DNA of 64,000 nt from Candidatus Poseidoniaceae archaeon. GTDB lineage: Archaea; Thermoplasmatota; Poseidoniia; Poseidoniales; Poseidoniaceae. Shown here piece after piece: positions 35,681 through 45,988 of this stretch (position 1 is its first letter; the number at the start of each line of letters is the position of its first letter). The notes below the pieces were generated by a model, which did no database searches, was not told where the DNA came from, and was given only the letters and a program-made list of their open reading frames with translations. The stretch is from the NCBI GenBank assembly GCA_938030705.1, contig CALHIR010000003.1:1-64000 (forward strand), read 5' to 3'. A program made the position numbers and the translations under genes.

Positions 35681-38600
35681 TCATTGCGTGCCGAATCGGT
35701 CGCCTCCGCCCTCACCACCACGGCGGGCAAGCACGGTCAAAACGACAATTGCCCCAACCAAGACCAACAAACCGAGACCTCCAAGCACCGCCGCACTCAA
35801 TCCGTCTGCCCCTCCCGTTGGGTCATCGCCCTCCTTGAGCGTGATAACGGCAGAAGCCGTGTTCTGTTCGCCATAGGTGTCAAAGGCTCGGAGTGAAACC
35901 TCGTGCGTACCCAAAGGCGTACCGTCCCGAATGGATAAGGACACAGAATAGAGACCATCTCCAGCGACTTCATCGCCACCGTTGACCCCATCATCGTGCA
36001 TGAAGGCCCATGTTTGGCCTCCGATTGGCGTAAAGACGCCCAAGTTAATTTGAACCCGCTCGATACCGTCAGGATCGCTGACTTCCACCGTGTACAAAAC
36101 GGTGGATTCGGTGTTCTTTTCCATCGAGACTGGAGCGGTCAACAGGGTCGGTCGGTCGTTGAGAATATGAACTTCGATCGCTATACTCACGGACTGGTCC
36201 ACGTGGTGTGGGCCGAAAGCGGCATCGCCCACGCCGTTGGGGGCTGGTGTGTAAACGCGTTGTTGCGAAACGGCCCCTTGTTCGTCTTGAGCCACCACCA
36301 ACAGGGACTGATGCCCCGGTGACATTCCCGATGGCATTTCGATCATGGCCGCCCAGAGTGTGTTTCCACCCTCCGAGGTCAAATTGACCAGTTCGCCACC
36401 GTAGGCGCGCAGGTCAATCTGAACTGAGCCCACCCCGTGGCCGTCGTAGGCCTCGATGTTCACCACGATGGACTGCCCCCGCTCAAGAGATGCTGGAGCG
36501 AGTTCCACCGCCAATAATCGGGGCGGTTGATTCATGATATCGAGCGTGGCTTCACCCTCACCCGTGGCTCCAAAGCTATCGGTAGCAGAGACGTTCACTG
36601 CAAATGAGCCAACTTGGAGCCCGGGAATGACGACGGCCACCGTGTAGATATCGTCTCCAACGGCAAGGTCGCCGTTCAAACCGCGGTCATTCAATTCAAT
36701 CACGCCCAATCCAAAGGCGCTGAGATCCGCCTGAACAGCCACGACGTTCCATTCTGCATCGGCGACGGTGGCTTGCAGGTGAGCAACACCCCCACCCTCG
36801 CCCACGGCGAGACCCTCACGCCATCCGATCTCGGAAACTTCGGGAGGGTTGTTATCGTCTTCACTGACGATTTCAGGAGAAAGGACACGTTCGAGAACTT
36901 GAGTCTCCTGGAGCATGACCGTCTCATTGTCCTCCCCAAACGGGAGAGAGAGGGAGCGTTCAACGGAGGACAACAACCCTTTGAGCGGCCCTCCAACGAC
37001 AACAGCCCCGGATGCAGTTCCAACCTCGCCGCTCCCCTCATAGACGCCGGTCCAATCGATGACGCTGAGGTTGTGACCGTCCCGAACATCCGTGCGGGTC
37101 TCGCCAACTTCGACCGTGAGGGTGAGGCCTTCTTGGCCGTCCAAGCGAAGACGGTCATCGGTGTTCAAGGGAATGGGCATCCATCCCGTCTCTCGGCCCA
37201 CGGTCAAATCGCCAAGGCTTTCCTCGGCCTCAGGGGCCGTGGCGTTCTGCTGAAGTGGACTGTGTTCAGGGAACTCCTCTCCTTCGGATGCGTCAGGGCC
37301 AGTTTCCCGCCAGACCAATCGCACCGTTCGGTTGTCCCAATCCGACTGAACCGTTTGATAGTCCCAAGTCTGGTTGTGGGTTGCTCCAACCCCCGCCCCG
37401 TCGAAGAAATTGCCACCGTTCACGCCCGTGATGTTGAACCAAGACTCTTGGAAAATGACGTTGACGAGGAATTCTTGGCCGGTGGCGTTGGCTTGCATGC
37501 CCGTGGTTTCGATACCTCGAAGGACGCCAAATGTTCCTTGGACATCGCCCGTTAACGTTCCGTCAACATGAAGGTCATCGATGACGGTTGTTCCGTTTTC
37601 TAATTTCGTGTGCAGGTCAAGGATGGTCCCGTTGACCTGAAGGGAAGCGTTCTCTTCTTGGTCGGCAAACCCAAACGTTCCATCGCCGTACAATTCTTGC
37701 AGATGCTGGGTTCGAACACCGTCTTCCCATCGCTCAACCGAGGTGAAACCGTCCAGAGCGACATCGAGGCGACTCCCCTCATCAATGAGAATGAAATCCG
37801 CCATGGCCTCAAACTGGGTATGCTGAAGAATGCGTTCACCGTCCACGTCCGCGTACTCAAAGAAGAACACCGCCAACTCCCCGTCGATATCAAGCGTGTT
37901 GTTTTCACCGTCGTCCTCAGTGATGTTGAGCGTTCCCGTGGCTTCCAACGACAGCCGTTCCCCAACGACGCCGTTGATGATAGAACGGTTGAGCATAGCC
38001 TGCGAAACATCGGCGTCGATCACGGTGGTGCTTTCGCCATCGATGACTACGGTGCGGAGGTCACCATAACCACGCGCATCAAAGACTTGACTGGTCATTA
38101 CGCCAGCGACGATGGTCTCGTTTTTCCATAATTGGGTGAGGACCAAATCCAGTTCAGTCACCCCATCGGATGTGCTTTCAACGGTGGAAAATGTACCGTT
38201 TCCAAGTTCCCAAGACGAGAGGGTATCGCCCACTCGCTCCTGCCACCCCTGGCCGGTAAAACCCAGCGTGAAGTTTTGGTCGCCGGTCGCCGTTTGATAG
38301 GACTGGTCGAGTTCCCATGTCGTCGAGAGGAGAACCTCGTGGTCGTCCATGGGTTGATTCCAGAGCCCGACCACAAAACTGCGGACCGTCTCGATGTCAA
38401 GATCGCTCACATCGTTGTGATTGGTAATGGTAATGCTCAGTTCGATTTGATCGCCCCACGACAAGGAGGTATTGAAGGTGAGCAAGGCCGTTCGAAGACC
38501 TGCTTCACTGCCCCAAGTGGTGCTGTGGCTGGTCGGTATTTGAGTGCCGTTTTGGACGTGGTCCATCTCAACGTCGAAGCCGTAGGTACCGTTGTCGGAG

Positions 38601-38764
38601 AACGTCAGCATGTAGGCGTGGGCGACGTCCGTTGCGCCTTGACCAACCCAGTGGGTGTTGATGCGGACCGACGGAGGCGTATCAGCTTGGACGTGCAAAG
38701 GGAGAACCGTGGCGACCAACAGCGCCATCATGCAGAGCGAAGCCAACCTGCGTCGGTGGGTCAT
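35681..38764 (-). CDS. Large secreted/cell-surface multidomain protein with signal peptide and C-terminal TM anchor
   Basis: MTHRRRLASLCMMALLVATVLPLHVQA signal; Ig/cadherin-like segments; C-term VLGGLGLLVLVGAIVVLTVLARRGG. Confidence 0.8.
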   Translation of the reverse strand: MTHRRRLASLCMMALLVATVLPLHVQADTPPSVRINTHWVGQGATDVAHAYMLTFSDNGTYGFDVEMDHVQNGTQIPTSHSTTWGSEAGLRTALLTFNTSLSWGDQIELSITITNHNDVSDLDIETVRSFVVGLWNQPMDDHEVLLSTTWELDQSYQTATGDQNFTLGFTGQGWQERVGDTLSSWELGNGTFSTVESTSDGVTELDLVLTQLWKNETIVAGVMTSQVFDARGYGDLRTVVIDGESTTVIDADVSQAMLNRSIINGVVGERLSLEATGTLNITEDDGENNTLDIDGELAVFFFEYADVDGERILQHTQFEAMADFILIDEGSRLDVALDGFTSVERWEDGVRTQHLQELYGDGTFGFADQEENASLQVNGTILDLHTKLENGTTVIDDLHVDGTLTGDVQGTFGVLRGIETTGMQANATGQEFLVNVIFQESWFNITGVNGGNFFDGAGVGATHNQTWDYQTVQSDWDNRTVRLVWRETGPDASEGEEFPEHSPLQQNATAPEAEESLGDLTVGRETGWMPIPLNTDDRLRLDGQEGLTLTVEVGETRTDVRDGHNLSVIDWTGVYEGSGEVGTASGAVVVGGPLKGLLSSVERSLSLPFGEDNETVMLQETQVLERVLSPEIVSEDDNNPPEVSEIGWREGLAVGEGGGVAHLQATVADAEWNVVAVQADLSAFGLGVIELNDRGLNGDLAVGDDIYTVAVVIPGLQVGSFAVNVSATDSFGATGEGEATLDIMNQPPRLLAVELAPASLERGQSIVVNIEAYDGHGVGSVQIDLRAYGGELVNLTSEGGNTLWAAMIEMPSGMSPGHQSLLVVAQDEQGAVSQQRVYTPAPNGVGDAAFGPHHVDQSVSIAIEVHILNDRPTLLTAPVSMEKNTESTVLYTVEVSDPDGIERVQINLGVFTPIGGQTWAFMHDDGVNGGDEVAGDGLYSVSLSIRDGTPLGTHEVSLRAFDTYGEQNTASAVITLKEGDDPTGGADGLSAAVLGGLGLLVLVGAIVVLTVLARRGGEGGGDRFGTQ

Positions 38765-38841
38765 GGGTTTGATGTAGAACGGCTCCCTTTCAAGACTTTG
38801 GGGGCCGCGCCCCTTCCCGAAATGGAGAGGAGGGCGCTTTC

Positions 38842-39801
38842 TCAAAGGTCAAGAACATAACCAAAGAGGAGAGGAAGAACGATGCTGGCATCACTCTGTA
38901 TGTTGAAGCGTGGCGTGTCCAAGCCGAGTTTACCCCATGAAATCTTCTCGTTAGGAGGGGCACCGGAATACCCGCCATAGGAGGCGGTTGCGTCGGTGAT
39001 TTGACAAAACCAAGCCCACAGCGGAACATCAATTTCGCCGAGGTCTTGATGCAAGAGCGGCACCACGCAGATTGGGAAATCCCCGGCGATACCTCCGCCC
39101 GACTGTAAAAAGGCAAGCGGCTCGGCACCTGCCCGGTAAAACGACATCAAGTGTGTCATGTAATGCGTGCCGCTCAACACGATGTCAGGGGATAACAGGC
39201 CCTGGGAACAGCGGGCTGCGAAGATGTTTCCGAGGGTTGAATCTTCCCAACCTGGAACATACAACGGCAGGTCTCGTTCTGCGGCGGCCAACAACCACGA
39301 ATGTTCAGGGTCGCCCTGGTAGGATGTTCGGAGCGTATCGGAGAGGAGGAGGCGGTACAGATAGCGATGGGGCAAATGCGACTCCCCGTCGTCTTGTGCC
39401 TGGCGCCAAACATCCATCAACGACCGTTCAATCTTGCGAATGGCTTCCTCTTCGGGGATGCAAACGTCGGTGACACGGTTGAGTTGCCGTTCCAGAAGAG
39501 CTACTTCGTCTTCAGCGGTGAGATCATCGGGCGAGGGGATGGCCACGTAGGCCTCCCTGGCGACAAGGTGAAACACGTCTTCCTCAAGGTTAGCTCCGGT
39601 GCAGGAAATCGCTGCCACATGACCTGCTCGAATCATCTGCGCCAGGCTGCGTCCAATTTCCGCCGTGCTCATGGCCCCAGCGAGCGTGAGAAAGAGTCGT
39701 CCGCCCTGCTCCAAATGGTTGACCAGCGTCCCTGCGGCACGACGAAGGACGCCTGCGTTGAAGTGGCGATAATGCTCGTCAACAAACGCTCGCACCGTCA
39801 T
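38842..39801 (-). CDS. Deoxyhypusine synthase
   Basis: LTLAGAMSTAEIGRSLAQMIRAG, LSGTHYMTHLMSFYRAG, catalytic-Lys segment NEKISWGKLG. Confidence 0.88.
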   Translation of the reverse strand: MTVRAFVDEHYRHFNAGVLRRAAGTLVNHLEQGGRLFLTLAGAMSTAEIGRSLAQMIRAGHVAAISCTGANLEEDVFHLVAREAYVAIPSPDDLTAEDEVALLERQLNRVTDVCIPEEEAIRKIERSLMDVWRQAQDDGESHLPHRYLYRLLLSDTLRTSYQGDPEHSWLLAAAERDLPLYVPGWEDSTLGNIFAARCSQGLLSPDIVLSGTHYMTHLMSFYRAGAEPLAFLQSGGGIAGDFPICVVPLLHQDLGEIDVPLWAWFCQITDATASYGGYSGAPPNEKISWGKLGLDTPRFNIQSDASIVLPLLFGYVLDL

Positions 39802-39804
39802 GGT

Positions 39805-40191
39805 TCAGACCTCCGTGATGAATCGGTCAACCCGCTGACGGCGAACGCACACGAGGCTGGGCATTCGCTTCATCAGCCGGTCGTGAAGGTAGGTTGCGAT
39901 GGTGGCTGGGTCGGTCGCCCCGCAAGTGAAACAATCGATGGCTAAGAGACCGCTGTCTGCATAACAATGCGCCGTAATGTGGCTTTCATCAATCAAAACA
40001 ACCGCAGCAAATCCCGGTGGAGACGTGCTGCCATCAAAAGGCGCAAGGTGAGCGTGGACCTCCTTGGCTGGGCTTTGTTCCACCGCCTCTCTCATTAAAG
40101 AGAAAAGCCAGTTGTAGGCGGTTTCGTCCTCAAAAACAGCGTTCGTGTAGTCAATAAACACATGAGCCCCTTGGCTCGGCTTGTCTGTCAT
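39805..40191 (-). CDS. S-adenosylmethionine decarboxylase (SpeH/SpeD type)
   Basis: LIDESHITAHCYADSGLLAIDCFTCG pyruvoyl cleavage motif ESH. Confidence 0.85.
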   Translation of the reverse strand: MTDKPSQGAHVFIDYTNAVFEDETAYNWLFSLMREAVEQSPAKEVHAHLAPFDGSTSPPGFAAVVLIDESHITAHCYADSGLLAIDCFTCGATDPATIATYLHDRLMKRMPSLVCVRRQRVDRFITEV

Positions 40192-40225
40192 GTACTCACC
40201 TGCCGCCTGCCGAATCATGCTCTTT

Positions 40226-41251
40226 TTAAAACTGCCGCAAACCATCTCTCCCAAATTGTGTGAAAAACGCCGTATTAAACGGCACTTCTTTGGTTGATGA
40301 GATGGCGTTCCAGCGTCCTTCATGGCGAGCAAGAACATGGTTGGCAACGATCTTCGTGGCCAACAATGCAGCGGTGAATTGAGTCAAGACCCCATCGGTT
40401 TGTGCGACGATTTCGTTCACATCAGCGCTGATGACCACCACATCTGGATTGGCGAATAGCGTTTCAATCGTCTCGACTGCTTGCCAAAAATTCAACCCGC
40501 CGGGGACCGGTGTGCCCGTGGCAGGGACCAAAGCGCCGTCCAAACCGTCGATGTCGAGCGTGAAGTGAACAGGGCCGGAAAGCGAACGAAGTTCGTCAAG
40601 CCACGCCTGCCAGGCCTTGGCCCCAGTATGGGGATGTTGCGTGGCTTTTGCAAAAGAAGTGGTGATACGTTCATCGGTCTTGATACGTATCAGTTCCTCT
40701 TCGCTGTAGGCACGAACACCGGCTTGAAGTAATCGGCCGGCGCCGACATCAAGGCTTCTTGAGGCGGCGCAAGCGTGAGAAAAAATTTCGTCATCCAACG
40801 AAGAACGAAGGTCGGCGTGGGCATCGAGTTGTACGATGGTCAATTTTGCCAAATCCCCACCGACCGCAGGGTGGCTTCGGGCCGCATGAATCAGTGGGGG
40901 AAGAATGCCGTGTTCCCCACCAAGAAACAACGGGAAGAGGTCACCGGTGTAGTACGAGCGAGCATGGGCCGCCATCTCATCGAGTTGTTCACGCAACGTT
41001 GGCGCCTGCCCTTCCCAAACCGGTTCGGTGACAATAATCTGGCCTGCGGGAAGGTCCATTCCGAGCCGATCGTCAAAGAGTTCAACCTGAGCGCTGGCAT
41101 CCAAACAGGCTTGGGGGCCATCGCAGGCCCCGGTCCCGTAGGAGGTTGTCAGTTCGTACGCCAGAGGGACCACAGCAATATCAGCGGGGCCACTCGCTTT
41201 TGGAAGGCCAAGAAACGCCCCCTCCTCAAAGTCCGCTGGCATGCAGTTCAC
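40226..41251 (-). CDS. speB: Agmatinase/ureohydrolase family (SpeB-like)
   Basis: GGEHGILPPL, QLDAHADLRSS, LDIDGLDGALVPATGTPVPGGL. Confidence 0.85.
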   Translation of the reverse strand: MNCMPADFEEGAFLGLPKASGPADIAVVPLAYELTTSYGTGACDGPQACLDASAQVELFDDRLGMDLPAGQIIVTEPVWEGQAPTLREQLDEMAAHARSYYTGDLFPLFLGGEHGILPPLIHAARSHPAVGGDLAKLTIVQLDAHADLRSSLDDEIFSHACAASRSLDVGAGRLLQAGVRAYSEEELIRIKTDERITTSFAKATQHPHTGAKAWQAWLDELRSLSGPVHFTLDIDGLDGALVPATGTPVPGGLNFWQAVETIETLFANPDVVVISADVNEIVAQTDGVLTQFTAALLATKIVANHVLARHEGRWNAISSTKEVPFNTAFFTQFGRDGLRQF

Positions 41252-41419
41252 GGGTTGCCGCCCCCTTCATCATCCTACCGATGAAGAACGTGCGCCGATT
41301 TCAAGGGCGAAAGGACTGTTTTCATGAAATGCGATGGAACACTTAATATGGGTCGGTGACCAATAAAATACAGCAACAGGGGCCGAAAACACGCGGCTCA
41401 GGTGCAGGGAGGGACAAAC

Positions 41420-41839
41420 ATGGGAATGACACTCGCAGAATTGACAAAGGCCATTCAACAACACATCGATCTGGACATGGATGCTGAAGTTGCCCAAGGC
41501 ATGGCAGAACATGCCCTCGGTTTCTTCGGTTTTTACAACAGAATCATTGACAATGCCCTTGAACCAACCGACCGCAACCTGTTTTACATGTTCCAAGATT
41601 ATGATCTCCTGACCACGGAATCCGAGGAAACCACCCTTTGGGACGGCCGAGAATGGCGAATCCACTACTGGAAGTTCAAGCCCGACCTCCGTGAGCGTGT
41701 GGAGGCTTACATGCAGCGAAACCTGCAAGAAGACGACATTGACCCCTTCGCCGACATCTACGCCACGGACGGACCCAGCATTTGGACCCGAGAAGGTGAA
41801 AAAGTCGCCAACCCGAACGCCTTCACCTCCGACTGGTGA
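41420..41839 (+). CDS. Small conserved-looking acidic protein, unknown function
   Basis: 139 aa from ATG 41420 with GGAGGGACAAACATG leader. Confidence 0.65.
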   Translation: MGMTLAELTKAIQQHIDLDMDAEVAQGMAEHALGFFGFYNRIIDNALEPTDRNLFYMFQDYDLLTTESEETTLWDGREWRIHYWKFKPDLRERVEAYMQRNLQEDDIDPFADIYATDGPSIWTREGEKVANPNAFTSDW

Positions 41840-41887
41840 AGCGCTCCCGATGCAAGCGTTTTTGATTTGCAAGCACGAGGCCAATCC

Positions 41888-43276
41888 ATGCGCGTCGCTG
41901 TTGGGCTTGTCCTCTGCATGCTGATGGCGTGCATCCCGGCCGCTTCGGCTCAATTTGACCCCGAGCACCTCTATGCTTGGCCCGGCGACCCCGTTGACAG
42001 CCATGTCCACCTTACATGGGCTGCCTTGACACTGGACGTGAACAATTGGGCCGATGATTACCCCGAGATTGTGGACCTGACCAGTGCTGGAGAATCCGAG
42101 CTTGGCAAGACCCTTTGGGTGGTTCGGCTATCCGACTGGTCCATGGAGACCAAGGCCAACGGTTCAGCGAAGGAAACCATCTACATCGATGGTGGCCACC
42201 ACGGCAATGAGTACTTGGGTACGGCCCTCGCCTACCTAACGGCAAAATGGTACATCAACGCTTGGAGCGAGGGAAATGAAGAGGCGATTGCCGTGTTGCA
42301 AAACACCGAATTGCACATCCTCATCATGCTCAATCCAGACGGGAATGACATCGATACCCGATGGAATATCAATCAGGTCGACCTGAATCGAAACTACGAC
42401 CACTACTGGAACACATGCCCCACCACACAACCTGGAAGCAGTGCGTTCAGCGAATCCGAAACCGCCTCCAATTCAGCCTACATGAACGCCTACGCTACGG
42501 ACGCAGACCTGTACGTGACCATGCACACAGGCGTTTGGATCATGCTCTACCCATGGGGCAAATGGCCCGAACAACCACCCGACTGGGAGTTGTTTTGGCG
42601 CATTCGAGACGACGTACAAGCCAACGTCTCTGAAATCCCTATACAAAACGCCAACCAAGGTTTGTACCCCAACTGCGGTACGAGCCGAGATTACGGCTAC
42701 GGCGTCATGGGTTTCCCCACCTTCACCTTCGAAACCGACGATGAACAGTTTGTCCCCGGCAGTTTCGAGAACCTCAACGAACGGTTGGCAGAAGAGATGG
42801 ATGTGATGCGCTTCCTCATCAACAACGTCTGGTACTGGCGTGCTCGCCTTGACGTGCAAGCCATCACCGTGAGCGACGATGCCCTTGAACTCGAAGTTGT
42901 CAATCATGGGAGGGCATCCACCACCAATGCCAGTTTAGAATATCATGACGTCGCTGGGGAAGTCCTCTGGGCCTCGCCCTACTTCACCGTCAACTCATCC
43001 AACATGACATCGGTTTCCTTCGAAGTGGACGACGATGTGTTTGAGACCAAAGGCATGTGGAACCTCAACTACCAGAAGCGCGTCATCAACGCCTCCACTT
43101 GGGTCAACGAATCGGTGGACGGCAACCTCACGGTATTTATCGACGATGAGGACGACCGCTTCCTCTCCGGTGTTGGTCTTTTCAATCCAGTCGCCGTGAT
43201 TCTTGGCATCATCGGCGTCGGCGCACTCTTCCGAAACGAAGAGGAAGCCATCGAAGAAACTTTGAACCATGGTTGA
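41888..43276 (+). CDS. Secreted/membrane M14 zinc carboxypeptidase
   Basis: DGGHHGNEYLG, NPDGNDIDTRWNINQVDLNRNYDHYW, TFETDDE; N-terminal signal, C-terminal TM. Confidence 0.88.
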   Translation: MRVAVGLVLCMLMACIPAASAQFDPEHLYAWPGDPVDSHVHLTWAALTLDVNNWADDYPEIVDLTSAGESELGKTLWVVRLSDWSMETKANGSAKETIYIDGGHHGNEYLGTALAYLTAKWYINAWSEGNEEAIAVLQNTELHILIMLNPDGNDIDTRWNINQVDLNRNYDHYWNTCPTTQPGSSAFSESETASNSAYMNAYATDADLYVTMHTGVWIMLYPWGKWPEQPPDWELFWRIRDDVQANVSEIPIQNANQGLYPNCGTSRDYGYGVMGFPTFTFETDDEQFVPGSFENLNERLAEEMDVMRFLINNVWYWRARLDVQAITVSDDALELEVVNHGRASTTNASLEYHDVAGEVLWASPYFTVNSSNMTSVSFEVDDDVFETKGMWNLNYQKRVINASTWVNESVDGNLTVFIDDEDDRFLSGVGLFNPVAVILGIIGVGALFRNEEEAIEETLNHG

Positions 43277-43319
43277 CCGTTTTGGCAATGTTCAAAAGCA
43301 ATCTTCCGTTGGTTGAACC

Positions 43320-43481
43320 ATGAACCGAGACACACAAAAAAGCCAGAGGAAATTTCGACTTCCCAAGGGGTTCAGGAAAAAGGCCAAGACCACCTCAGCC
43401 TTGACGGCGGCGCCAAAGACGGACGTCGTTGAATCCAACGAAGCCTCCTGCCAAACCAGAGGCTGCGGTTGTGGAAACTGA
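43320..43481 (+). CDS. 53-aa basic small ORF with Cys-rich tail (not in ORF track)
   Basis: MNRDTQKSQRKFRLPKGFRKKAKTTSALTAAPKTDVVESNEASCQTRGCGCGN*. Confidence 0.4.
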   Translation: MNRDTQKSQRKFRLPKGFRKKAKTTSALTAAPKTDVVESNEASCQTRGCGCGN

Positions 43482-43615
43482 GCATCTCACCCGATGTTGA
43501 CCGCTTGGTCCTGTTTTGAGCCGACGGCATTCCCGAGACAAACCTACCCTCCTGAGCAGAGCCCGGACTGGGAGGATTGAAGTGGGGGAAATCGTTGGCG
43601 GAGGTTGGTGAAACC

Positions 43616-45109
43616 ATGCAAGTGACCATCAGTTCAGGAAACAACATCAACGGAACCCTCGTTCTTCCCCTTTTCGAAGGTGAGGAAGCCCTCCCCGAAA
43701 TTGTCGAAGGCATCCCTTCAACACTCAAGAGCCAGATCAACCGTGTGCTTGCCGATGGCGATTTCAAAGCCAAAGCCAACGCAACGATGACCCTGATGGG
43801 CACCGAGGGTGGAAAGGCCATGCTTGTGGGTTTGGGCAAAGAAAACAAAGCTGACGTCCACGCTTACCGGGAAGCTGGTGCTTGCGTAGTTGCTGCCTGC
43901 AAGAAGGTCCACGGCGATGAACTGACCGTGGTGTTCCACGGCGCTGACATGGCGTGTATGACGTCTTTTGCTGAAGGCATGATGCTACGAGATTATTCCT
44001 ACGACCTCTACAAGAAAAAGGACGACGACCACGAAGAGACAAACCTCTCCGCCCGCATCAACTGCAACGAAGGTGACGCAACGGCCCTGTCCGCGGCCAT
44101 CGATCGTGTCGCTTCCATCGTGAGCGGCGTTCACCTCTCAAGAGACTTGGGGAATTGTCCACCCAACGATATGTACCCCATGGCTTTCGCAGAAAAAGCA
44201 GAACTGTGGGCCAAGCAGTACAACAACGTCAAGGTCGAGGTCATCGATTACGAAGCGGCCAAACGCCATGGGATGGGCGGCCTCGTCGCTGTCGGCATGG
44301 GCTCCTCCCGCAAACCCTGCATGGTCATCTTCACCCTGAACGGAGACCAAAAAGGACGACACCCCATGTTGGTTGGAAAAGGCATCACCTTTGACACGGG
44401 CGGCATCTCGCTCAAGCCCGGTGCCAACATGGACGAAATGAAGTACGACATGGGAGGTTCCGCCACCGTCTTCGGGACCATGGAAGCCCTCGCTTCCAGC
44501 GGCTACCCCGGCAAGGTCGTCGCCATCACCTGCATGGCTGAAAACATGCCAGCAGCCAACGCTCAACGCCCCGGCGACGTCATCACGACCCTCTCGGGGA
44601 AAACCATTGAGGTCCTCAACACCGACGCCGAGGGCCGCCTCGTCCTCTCCGACGGACTGTGGAAAGCCGGAACCGACTACGACCCCGAATTCATCGTCGA
44701 CTTCGCCACGCTCACCGGAGCCTGCGTGGTCGCTCTGGGGCACGAAGCCACCGGATTGTGGTCCAACGACGACGATTTCCGAACCCGCATTCACGAAGCT
44801 GGAAACGATGTGGGCGAACTCGCCTGGCCAATGCCACTCCTGCCCGCTTTTGAAAAGGAGATGACCGATTCGAAGATTGCCGATACCCGAAACTTGGGTG
44901 CCGGCCGCTGGGGTGGCGCTAACACGGCCGCTGCCTTCCTCAAGCAATTCGTCCCCAACCGAGGTGAAGGAGAGGACGCCGAACAAATCACGTGGGCCCA
45001 CATGGACATTGCGGGAACATACTGGGGTGCCAAGACCAACAAGATGGTCGGACACGGTGCGACCGGCATTCACGTCAGAACCATGGTTCGACTGATCACC
45101 GGCGAATGA
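43616..45109 (+). CDS. pepA: Leucyl aminopeptidase (M17 family)
   Basis: GKGITFDTGGISLKPGANMDEMKYDMGGSATVFG, NTDAEGRLVLSDGL. Confidence 0.93.
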   Translation: MQVTISSGNNINGTLVLPLFEGEEALPEIVEGIPSTLKSQINRVLADGDFKAKANATMTLMGTEGGKAMLVGLGKENKADVHAYREAGACVVAACKKVHGDELTVVFHGADMACMTSFAEGMMLRDYSYDLYKKKDDDHEETNLSARINCNEGDATALSAAIDRVASIVSGVHLSRDLGNCPPNDMYPMAFAEKAELWAKQYNNVKVEVIDYEAAKRHGMGGLVAVGMGSSRKPCMVIFTLNGDQKGRHPMLVGKGITFDTGGISLKPGANMDEMKYDMGGSATVFGTMEALASSGYPGKVVAITCMAENMPAANAQRPGDVITTLSGKTIEVLNTDAEGRLVLSDGLWKAGTDYDPEFIVDFATLTGACVVALGHEATGLWSNDDDFRTRIHEAGNDVGELAWPMPLLPAFEKEMTDSKIADTRNLGAGRWGGANTAAAFLKQFVPNRGEGEDAEQITWAHMDIAGTYWGAKTNKMVGHGATGIHVRTMVRLITGE

Positions 45110-45228
45110 GGAACGACGCTCTCTTCAACGGGAGCCCTCTCCCATCGACCGTAATTCTGGCCCGAAAGGGAACCTTAGGTCATTTGAGAACTCCGCCGGG
45201 TGGTTTTCAGTTTGCTGATTTCATTAGA

Positions 45229-45236
45229 TTTATATG
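45229..45236 (+). promoter_or_regulatory. TATA-box-like element TTTATATG upstream of the chaperone cluster
   Basis: AT-rich element in gap, 52 nt before ATG 45288. Confidence 0.45.
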
Positions 45237-45287
45237 GGATTGCCAGGTGCCAACTACATAACCGATGGTTTAGTAGTGGTGAAGAGA

Positions 45288-45974
45288 ATGACCGACGATT
45301 GGGAAGATGACCTGCTCGACAAGTTGGAAGAAATGCTTCGAAACATGGGCATGCCCATCAATCGCGAGCAACTCAAGGGCTTCATGCACCAGTTCAAGGA
45401 TCAGTTCGATGCGCTCGGCATCAATCCTGAAAAAATAGCCAAAGGCGAAGTGAACTTCAATTTCGATATTTCCGACATCTCGAAAATGTTCAACGCCGGC
45501 ACCTCGATGGAAGACCTGTTCAAGAATTTGGGCATGGACATTCGCGTGGACGCCGCCCCGGTGGAAATCGACCCCTCCGCCCTCGAATCCAACGACGACG
45601 AGACCGTGCAACTCCCGGCAGAGGATGTTTACCTCGACGGCTGGAACATGTCGGTCACCCTGGATTTTGCCCTTAAAGGCGACATTGAATCCGAACACCT
45701 TGAAATCGAACTCATCAAGAACGGTTCGCAAATTGAAATCATGCGCACCACCCAACCCAAGCCCCTGGCCTTGGTGGAACTCCCCCACCCCTGCGACGAC
45801 GTGGTGGAATGGACCCTGAACAACGGCATTCTCGACATCACACTGAAACTGACGCCTCAAGGAAAGGCGTTGGAGTCGGGTGATGACGATACCCTCCCAG
45901 CCCCGGGGGAGGTGAGCATCGACCTCGGCGACGACGACGATGACGAAGACGACGGTGGCATCCCCATCTTTTGA
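45288..45974 (+). CDS. Hsp20/CS-fold-like protein with N-terminal extension and Asp-rich tail
   Basis: [20 protein letters not shown]...[26 protein letters not shown] resembles alpha-crystallin core; immediately upstream of dnaK. Confidence 0.6.
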   Translation: MTDDWEDDLLDKLEEMLRNMGMPINREQLKGFMHQFKDQFDALGINPEKIAKGEVNFNFDISDISKMFNAGTSMEDLFKNLGMDIRVDAAPVEIDPSALESNDDETVQLPAEDVYLDGWNMSVTLDFALKGDIESEHLEIELIKNGSQIEIMRTTQPKPLALVELPHPCDDVVEWTLNNGILDITLKLTPQGKALESGDDDTLPAPGEVSIDLGDDDDDEDDGGIPIF

Positions 45975-45988
45975 AGGACGTGAAAACA

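Noticed and set aside
36614-37555. 313-aa plus-strand ORF inside the 35681..38764 gene
   Set aside because: Antisense to a continuous surface-protein ORF; no recognisable motif
44138-45073. 311-aa minus-strand ORF opposite pepA
   Set aside because: Antisense shadow ORF of a clear M17 aminopeptidase
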